64,000 nt of DNA from an uncultured Bacteroidales bacterium (lineage in GTDB: Bacteria; Bacteroidota; Bacteroidia; Bacteroidales; FEN-979): assembly GCA_903875045.1 (NCBI GenBank), contig CAIQUS010000066.1, forward strand, positions 24,963 to 88,962, given 5' to 3'. Each line of letters starts with the position of its first letter. Position 1 is the stretch's first letter. Below are positions 44,452 through 51,400 of the stretch, in pieces. Below the pieces are notes generated by a model that worked only from the letters and a program-made list of their open reading frames with translations, was not told the DNA's origin and did not search any database. The position numbers and the translations under genes were made by a program.

Positions 44452-45609
44452 TCATTCCATCCACGACCTGTAATATTCAGGGTCCTCGATAGCCAATGCC
44501 TGTTCTGTCATTTTTAATGGCCGGAAAGTATCGACCATCAGCGCAAGTTCTTTTGTCTCCTTTGCCCCGATGCTGCGTTCAACCGCACCAGGATGCGGGC
44601 CATGCACAATACCGGTTGGGTGAAGGGTAATGTTTCCCTGTTTAATGTTATTCCGGCTCATAAAATCACCATCAACGTAATAAAGCACTTCATCGGAATC
44701 TACATTGCTGTGGTTATAAGGTGCCGGGATGGAATCGGGATGGTAATCGTACAAACGCGGCACGAAGGCGCACATCACAAAAGCCGGGTTTTCAAAGGTT
44801 TGATGTACTGGTGGTGGCTGGTGCAATCTGCCGGTGATGGGTTCAAAATCATGAATGGAGAGTGCATAAGGATAATGGTAACCATCCCAGCCTATCAGAT
44901 CAAACGGATGGGTCGCATAATGGTAGGGCCAAATCGTATCTTCCCGCTTGATCTTTACCAGGAAATCACCTTTTTCATCATGCGTTTCAAGGATGAGCGG
45001 CTTACGGATATCCCGTTCGCAAAACGGGGCATGTTCGAGCAATTGACCGTATTTGTTGAGATACCGTTTCGGAAACCTGAGCGGGGCAAAGGACTCAACG
45101 ATAAATAATTTATTGTCAGGAGTATTAAATTCCATCTGATAAATAACCCCGCGGGGAATCACAAGGTGGTCGCCATAACTGAAAGGAATATTTCCATACA
45201 TCGTCTTCAGAGTTCCTTCGCCCTTATGGATAAAGATCATCTCATCGGCACCGGAATTCTTGAACCAATAGTTAGTCATCGTATTGCGGGGTGCAGCGAG
45301 GCTGATGTGGCAATCGTTGTTAACCAGCACTGGGATGCGGCTTTCGAGGTAATCATCGGCAGAAGGAACATCAAAACCGCGAAAAAGCCGGTTTTGCATA
45401 TTCTTCTGATTGGCAATTTTCGGGGCAACTGAATAGGCCTCATCAATCTTCGTCACCAAAGTAGGCGGATGACAATGATAGACGAGTGAATAGGTATCTG
45501 AAAAACCTTCGGTCGACACCAGTTGTTCTGCATAAAGGCCGCCATCGGGTTTGCGGAATACAACATGCCGCTTACGGGGAATCTGACCAAGAGAAAAGTA
45601 ATGGGACAT
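44452..45609 (-). CDS. hmgA: Homogentisate 1,2-dioxygenase
   Basis: 385 residues, somewhat shorter than the 430-440 of the Pseudomonas or human enzymes, as is usual for the Bacteroidota branch. The cupin core contains FIHKGEGTLKTMYGNIPF and GDHLVIPRGVIYQ, and the iron-site segment VPRLYDYHPDSIPAPYNHSNVDSDEVLYYVDG followed by HPTGIVHGPHPGA with the ligand His residues. It opens the homogentisate ring with O2 to maleylacetoacetate. Only three bases separate it from the CoA-transferase gene upstream. Confidence 0.94.
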   Translation of the reverse strand: MSHYFSLGQIPRKRHVVFRKPDGGLYAEQLVSTEGFSDTYSLVYHCHPPTLVTKIDEAYSVAPKIANQKNMQNRLFRGFDVPSADDYLESRIPVLVNNDCHISLAAPRNTMTNYWFKNSGADEMIFIHKGEGTLKTMYGNIPFSYGDHLVIPRGVIYQMEFNTPDNKLFIVESFAPLRFPKRYLNKYGQLLEHAPFCERDIRKPLILETHDEKGDFLVKIKREDTIWPYHYATHPFDLIGWDGYHYPYALSIHDFEPITGRLHQPPPVHQTFENPAFVMCAFVPRLYDYHPDSIPAPYNHSNVDSDEVLYYVDGDFMSRNNIKQGNITLHPTGIVHGPHPGAVERSIGAKETKELALMVDTFRPLKMTEQALAIEDPEYYRSWME

Positions 45610-45612
45610 AAT

Positions 45613-46269
45613 CTATAATTCTATTTCAGGTATCTCACCTTCAACAATCAACCTTCCTTCGGTGGCATTCATAATTTCCTGCACCGACACTCCTGGTGCA
45701 CGTTCAATGAGCTTAAAACCATCGGGGGTCACATCGAGCACAGCCAGGTCCGAAACGATTCGTTTCACAACCCCGACACCGGTAAGCGGAAGGGTACAAT
45801 GACGCAGCAATTTTGATTCCCCCTGCGGATTGGTGTGCATCATGGCAACAATGATGTTTTTGGCCGATGCCACCAGATCCATGGCCCCCCCCATTCCTTT
45901 AACGAGTTTTCCCGGAATTTTCCAGGATGCAATGTCGCCTTCTTCAGAAACTTCAAAAGCACCAAGTACGGTAAGGTCAATGTGCCCTCCCCTGATCATG
46001 GCAAAGCTGGCGGAGGAATCAAAAAAGGCTGCCCCCGGAACGGCAGTAATGGTTTGCTTTCCCGCATTGATCAAATCGGGATCAACCTCATCTTTTACCG
46101 GGAATGGCCCGATGCCGAGCAATCCGTTTTCAGACTGGAGCACAATCTGCATCCCTGCCGGAATGAAGTTGGCCACAAGCGTAGGAATCCCGATGCCCAG
46201 GTTGACATAGTAACCATCTTTCAACTCTTTGGCGATCCGTTTTGCAATTGCATTTTTATCTAAGGCCAT
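45613..46269 (-). CDS. scoB: 3-oxoacid CoA-transferase subunit B
   Basis: 218 residues. NAIAKRIAKELKDGYYVNLGIGIPTLVANFIP is the N-terminal block, and the catalytic Glu lies in LQSENGLLGIGPF. MVKGMGGAMDLV then follows (here as LVKGMGGAMDLVASAKN). Together with subunit A it moves CoA from succinyl-CoA to acetoacetate, capturing the acetoacetate made by fumarylacetoacetase as acetoacetyl-CoA. It is in the middle of the operon, between a repeat spacer and hmgA. Confidence 0.95.
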   Translation of the reverse strand: MALDKNAIAKRIAKELKDGYYVNLGIGIPTLVANFIPAGMQIVLQSENGLLGIGPFPVKDEVDPDLINAGKQTITAVPGAAFFDSSASFAMIRGGHIDLTVLGAFEVSEEGDIASWKIPGKLVKGMGGAMDLVASAKNIIVAMMHTNPQGESKLLRHCTLPLTGVGVVKRIVSDLAVLDVTPDGFKLIERAPGVSVQEIMNATEGRLIVEGEIPEIEL

Positions 46270-46271
46270 GA

Positions 46272-46348
46272 TTATTTACGATTTGCGATTTACGATTTGG
46301 GATTTGGAACTTGGAACTTGGAATTTGGAACTTGGAATTTGGAGCTTA
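46272..46348. repeat. Eleven-unit 7-base array drifting from ATTTACG to ACTTGGA
   Basis: Read in steps of seven: ATTTACG, ATTTGCG, ATTTACG, ATTTGGG, ATTTGGA, ACTTGGA, ACTTGGA, ATTTGGA, ACTTGGA, ATTTGGA, GCTTAAA. The phase never slips although the unit changes. It fills the spacer between the CoA-transferase subunit genes. Confidence 0.92.
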
Positions 46349-46355
46349 AAAGTCC

Positions 46356-47051
46356 TCATCCCGGGCGGGTGGTCGTAAATTCAATCCGCTTTTCATAGTT
46401 TGTTCCCTGGAAAATCCGTTGAACAAAAACCCCGGGTGTATGAATATAGTTGGGATCGAGGGTCCCGGCAGGAACAAGTTCTTCAACCTCTGCAATGGTA
46501 ATCTTGCCGGCGGTTGCCATAACCTGATTAAAATTATTGGCTGTGTTTTTATAGATCAGGTTACCGTTGGTATCTCCTTTCCATGCTTTGACGATCGCAA
46601 AATCGGCCTTCAGCCAGCGTTCTTCAAGATACATTTTGCCTTCGAACTCCCTGACGGGTTTTCCTTCCGCAACCTCTGTACCATATCCCGCAGGGACGAA
46701 AAAAGCAGGAATGCCTGCCCCTCCTGCCCTGATACGCTCCGCCAGTGTACCCTGAGGGGTTAGCTCCACCTCGAGTTCCCCGCTGAGCAATTGCCGCTCG
46801 AACTCCTTGTTTTCCCCAACATAAGAGGAAATCATTTTCCTGATCTGGTGCCGGCGCAGGAGCATCCCCAGTCCGAATCCATCAACACCGGCATTGTTCG
46901 AAATACAGGTCAGTCCGTTGATATCACTCTCTGCTAAAGCTGCAATGCAGTTTTCCGGGATGCCGCATAATCCGAAACCACCCAGCATGATGGTCATGTT
47001 GCTTTCTATCCCTTTGATTGCCTCGAAGGCATTTTTTACTATTTTGTTCAT
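46356..47051 (-). CDS. scoA: 3-oxoacid CoA-transferase subunit A
   Basis: 231 residues from ATG at 47051 (MNKIVKNAFEAIKGIESN). TIMLGGFGLCGIPENCIAAL is the CoA-binding glycine loop of the A subunit, followed by LTCISNNAGVDGFGLGMLL and GAGIPAFFVPAGYGTEVAEGK. It is the first gene of the Phe/Tyr degradation operon and pairs with subunit B. It is divergent from the old-yellow-enzyme gene, with about 90 AT-rich bases between them for both promoters. Confidence 0.95.
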   Translation of the reverse strand: MNKIVKNAFEAIKGIESNMTIMLGGFGLCGIPENCIAALAESDINGLTCISNNAGVDGFGLGMLLRRHQIRKMISSYVGENKEFERQLLSGELEVELTPQGTLAERIRAGGAGIPAFFVPAGYGTEVAEGKPVREFEGKMYLEERWLKADFAIVKAWKGDTNGNLIYKNTANNFNQVMATAGKITIAEVEELVPAGTLDPNYIHTPGVFVQRIFQGTNYEKRIEFTTTRPG

Positions 47052-47099
47052 TGTTAACAGAATCTCGCACAAATTTATATTAATTCTAAATAAAAACGG

Positions 47100-47107
47100 T
47101 AATTTTG
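47100..47107 (+). promoter_or_regulatory. Promoter -7 box TAATTTTG for the OYE-family gene
   Basis: TAATTTTG, 35 bases before the ATG at 47143, in the divergent spacer with scoA. Confidence 0.5.
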
Positions 47108-47142
47108 CAAAAAAATTTCTAATCTTTTAACAAATATTGAAC

Positions 47143-48228
47143 ATGCAAAAATTATTTAGTCCATATATACTTGGGAAAATTGAATTAAAAAACAGAGTTG
47201 TTATGGCTCCTATGACCCGGTGCCGGGCCATAGGCAATATACCAAACGATCTCATTGCCAATTATTACGAACAACGTGCCGGCGCCGGGCTCATCATCAC
47301 CGAAGGCGTTTCACCCGCTCCCGACGGTTTGGGTTATGCCCGGATTCCAGGGATATTCAGCGAAGCACAGGTTACGGGCTGGAAAAAAACCACAGATGCC
47401 GTACACCGCAAAGGTGGAAAGATTTTCATACAGTTCATGCATGCCGGAAGAATGGGCCATCAGGACAATCTTCCCCAGGGCGCCTCACTGATCGCTCCTT
47501 CTGCGATCGCATCATCAGGGCAAATGTACACCGACAGTCAGGGAATGCAGGATCTGCCGGTTCCAAGAGCCATGACTGCCGAAGATATTATAAATACCAA
47601 AAAGGAATTCATGAAATCGGCCATCAATGCAATCACCGCAGGTTTTGACGGGGTTGAACTGCATGGCGCCAATGGATATCTGCTTGAACAATTCCTGTCA
47701 CCAGCCAGCAACCAGCGAAATGATGAATATGGCGGAAGCATTGAAAACCGCTGCCGCTTCGTTTTGGAGGTGGTTGAAGGTGTAGGTCAGGCTATCGGCA
47801 TGGATAAGGTCGCTATTCGCCTGTCGCCTTATGGAGTCAATGGCGGCATGGTCCCCTACCCTGAAATTAATGACACCTATACCTACCTCGCTTCTCAGCT
47901 TGACAAATTGGGTATTCTGTATATTCACCTCGTAGACCACAGCGCAATGGGCGCCCCTGAGGTTCCCCTGGCCATCAAACAAACCATCCGTGAAAAATTG
48001 CAGAACACACTTATTCTGGCAGGCGGTTATTCAAAAGAGACCGCAGAACGGGATCTGCAAAACGGGATGGCCGATCTGATTGCTTTCGGCCGACCATTTA
48101 TCAACAATCCCGATTTGGTTGAAAGGATGTTGAATGATTGGCCAATCAACACCAACCTGGATTTCAACACATTTTATTCAGCTGATGAAAAAGGCTACAC
48201 AGATTATCCCTTTTACCAGGCAAAATAA
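47143..48228 (+). CDS. Old yellow enzyme family alkene reductase
   Basis: 361 residues from ATG at 47143 (MQKLFSPYILGKIELKNRVVMAPM); the two earlier codons begin with TTG. FMN-binding barrel motifs: RVVMAPMTRCRA, FIQFMHAGRMGHQ with the substrate His, GFDGVELHGANGYLLEQFLSPASNQR, and ending GYSKETAERDLQNGMADLIAFGRPFINNPDL. It reduces activated double bonds (for example enones) with NAD(P)H; the physiological substrate is unknown. The gene is divergent from the Tyr operon. Confidence 0.94.
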   Translation: MQKLFSPYILGKIELKNRVVMAPMTRCRAIGNIPNDLIANYYEQRAGAGLIITEGVSPAPDGLGYARIPGIFSEAQVTGWKKTTDAVHRKGGKIFIQFMHAGRMGHQDNLPQGASLIAPSAIASSGQMYTDSQGMQDLPVPRAMTAEDIINTKKEFMKSAINAITAGFDGVELHGANGYLLEQFLSPASNQRNDEYGGSIENRCRFVLEVVEGVGQAIGMDKVAIRLSPYGVNGGMVPYPEINDTYTYLASQLDKLGILYIHLVDHSAMGAPEVPLAIKQTIREKLQNTLILAGGYSKETAERDLQNGMADLIAFGRPFINNPDLVERMLNDWPINTNLDFNTFYSADEKGYTDYPFYQAK

Positions 48229-48253
48229 TACTGTGTTAAATAATGTTAAAATC

Positions 48254-48284
48254 CTTGACTTCCGGTTCATTTAGGTTATCTTTG
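48254..48284 (+). promoter_or_regulatory. Strong Bacteroidota promoter in the OYE-uvrA spacer
   Basis: CTTG at 48254-48257, exactly 19 bases, then TATCTTTG at 48277-48284: one mismatch from the consensus TTTG-N19-TAnnTTTG. There is no protein-coding gene downstream on this strand before the terminator at 48436. Confidence 0.75.
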
Positions 48285-48289
48285 TCTTA

Positions 48290-48466
48290 TCAATTTTTTA
48301 AATCATAAACCAAAAACAAAGAAAAGTTCTCATTTGATTTTATGGCGTGTTCCGCTCATACCGGAACATGTATTTAAAGCCAAAGGCTGATTCGGAATCT
48401 CAAGATTGCCGGATGATTTAAATCGCAAAAGCGACACCGCCCCACACACGGGGCGGTTTTTTTTTA
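48290..48466 (+). ncRNA. Candidate structured small RNA, about 175 bases
   Basis: The region is bounded by the promoter at 48254-48284 and a strong T-run terminator. Several hairpins are visible: TGTTCCG-CTCATAC-CGGAACA (7 base pairs), AGCC-AAA-GGCT, CGGAATC-TCAA-GATTGCCG (one bulge), TCGC-AAAA-GCGA, and the terminator stem. The only ORF, MACSAHTGTCI, has 11 codons. It does not show the conserved loop of SRP RNA, the tag-ORF ends of tmRNA or an obvious 6S bubble. The family is unknown. It is read toward the uvrA-like gene, whose stop codon touches the terminator tail. Confidence 0.55.
48436..48466 (+). terminator. Intrinsic terminator of the candidate small RNA
   Basis: ACCGCCCC-ACACAC-GGGGCGGT followed by nine T residues. 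On the minus strand the stem is followed by GTCGCTTTTGCG with no T run, so it works for plus-strand transcripts only. Confidence 0.9.
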
Positions 48467-51400
48467 TTGCCGGATCAGAAAGCCTCCCCGGTCGCCTCCT
48501 ACGGGGCCTAGCTCAATGATATAGTCTGCCCGGGCAATGATCATTGGATCGTGTTCGATGATGAGCAAAGTATTCCCCTGGTCAGCCAATTGCTGAAACA
48601 AGGCCAGCAGGCACTCAACATCACGGAAATGAAGCCCGGTTGATGGTTCTTCAAACAAATACAGCGTTGGCCCCTTTGCAGGCTTCATCAGTTCGGCAGC
48701 CAGGGTGAGGCGCTGCGATTCACCCCCCGAAAGGCTGTCAAGGGATTGACCCAATTTCAGATACCCCATTCCCACCTTTTCCAGGATTTGTAATTGCTCT
48801 GAAAGGTTTTTCTGGTCATTGAAAAACAGACCTGCTTCAGAAACAGACATTTCCAGGATGTCTGAAATATTCTGACCTTTATACAGGCATGAGAGAATCT
48901 CCTTCCGATACCGCTTCCCTGTACATTCTTCACATTCCATGGTAACATCTGACAGAAAATCCATTGAAATACGAATTTTTCCGGTTCCTTCGCAAACAGG
49001 GCATCTGCCCTCTTTATTGAGATATGAAAAAGAATTTTTAACCAAACCAGCAACTTTCGAGTCGGGTACTAATGCAAACAAATCGCGGATCCTGTCGAAA
49101 ATTCCGGTGAAAGTGGCGGGTGTGGCCAGCGGGGAGGTAAATCCGGTGCGCTGATGAACGCACACTATCCGTTGAAAATTTTCAAAGCCCTCAATGGAAG
49201 AACAACCCGTTGCCTTTTTGTTTTCACCGGAGGCAAGGATGACCTCGAACAGCAGCGTGGATTTGCCGCTTCCGGAAACACCCGTGACAGCGATGATTCC
49301 GGCTGATGGGATTTCAAGATCGAACCCCTTCAGATTATTTGCAAATGCATTTCGGATGGTCAAACCCGGATTTAACCTGCGACGATGGTTCACAGGCAAA
49401 CCATCCAGGAGGGAAACACCCGGTTTAAAACCGTTAAACTCGTTTGAAAGATAAGGGCCGGTAACCGAATCCGGGTTTTTCATGATCTCTTCCGGTGTTC
49501 CGGTTGCCAGAACCAATCCGCCATTTTTCCCGGCTCCCGGCCCCATGTCAATGATATAATCCGAAGCGAGGATCACATCCCGGTCATGCTCAACAATAAT
49601 CACCGTATTCCCTGTTTCCTGCAAAGAACGGATCAACCGCATCAGATTACCGGTATCCCTGGGATGAAGACCAATGGTAGGTTCATCAAGCACATAGGTG
49701 AGACCTGTCAGCCCGGAGCCAAGCTGCCCTGCCAGCCTGATGCGTTGTGCCTCACCTCCCGATAAGGTCGATGAAAGGCGGTCAATCGTAAGGTATGACA
49801 AGCCAAGCCCGGATAAAAAGTTGAGTTTTCGCAGGATTTCGTGGATGAGCGGGGCTGCAACTTCCATCTCGCTGTGACCTGATTGCGGTGTTAAAAGGGA
49901 CCTGAAAAATTCAACCGATTGCAGGACCGGCAAGGAGGAGACTTCAGCAATGTTCTTTCCATGGATCAAAAATGCCAATGCCTCCTTCCGCAATCGTGTG
50001 CCCTGACATTCAGGACAGGAGGTTGTCTTCATGAGTGCCATCATGGTTTCGCCACGATGGTCGGCATGTTTTCGGTGATACTCTTCGTTCACCAGATTTA
50101 ACAATCCTTTCCAGGGTCCGGTAAAATGATGTTCACCGGTGCGGCTATCCCGAATGAATTGCCAGTTGACCTGGAATTGTTCCTCCGCCGTCCCCTCCAG
50201 GGCCATCCATCTCGCTTCAGGAGTAACCTCATTCCAGGGTTGCGTGAAATCAACACCGTATTTTTCTGCTACGGCCTTCAGTGTAGCCACATATTGCCCA
50301 TAGGGATCTCCGTAAAATTTTCCGGTTTTGGTTCCATCCAAAGCCCCGGCCAACAATGATTTCGATGGATCGGTAATCAGTTTTTCCGGATCACATACCG
50401 TTTGATATCCCAATCCGTCACAGGCCGGGCAGGCTCCATGCTGATGGTTAAATGAGAAAAGACTGGAAGAGGGATTTCGGATTTCGGATTTCAGATTTCG
50501 GATTTCAGTTTGCACTGAGCCGATACGGGAAAAGAGCAGGCGATAATGGTCATATATTCCTGTGACGGTTCCAACGGTTGACCGGGGATTACGGCCGATA
50601 CGGTTCTGGTCGACAGCAAATGTGGGTGTAAGTCCGGAAATTTCCTCAAAATCAGGTTTCGCTTTTACCCCGATCCGGGCTCGGATATATGGAGAGAAAC
50701 TTTCCAGAAACCGGTTCTGCCCCTCGGCAAAAACAGTATCAAATGCCAGGGATGATTTTCCGCTGCCCGAAACCCCTGTGATAACGGTGATCAGGTTATG
50801 CGGAATTTCCACATCAATGTACCGGAGATTATGAGTTGAGACACTTGTGAGTTTTATGGATTTACGATTTAAGATTGTTGATTTACGATTTTCGGGTAAA
50901 TAAGGCTCGGGTAATATCTTTGAAACAGCCTTCCCTGCTTCGCACGAATCTCTCGTAAATCGTAAATCCCCAATCGTAAATAAATATTCTCTCAGGGCTT
51001 TCTCCGTAACCGAACCTTCACATCCGACAAGTTCCTCCGGTGAGCCTTCGAAAAGTAACAGACCTCCCTGCCGGCCACTCCCGGGGCCAAGATCAACAAT
51101 GTGGTCAGCAGCTTCTATAATTCCGGGATGGTGTTCTATAAGGATAATAGTATGTCCTTGTCCGATCAGCCGGTCGAGTGCGTGTAGCAAAATGGCTGTA
51201 TCGGCATGGTGCAAGCCTGTGGTAGGCTCATCCATAATATAGAGGGTATGCTCCGATTGTGGTTTGGCCAGTTCAGTGGCCAGTTTGATACGCTGTGCTT
51301 CACCACCGCTCAGGGTGGAAGATCGCTGCCCGAGCGTAAGATAGCCAAGCCCCAGACCATCCATGGTTTCGAGATATCGCAAAATCTTTGGCACACCTGA

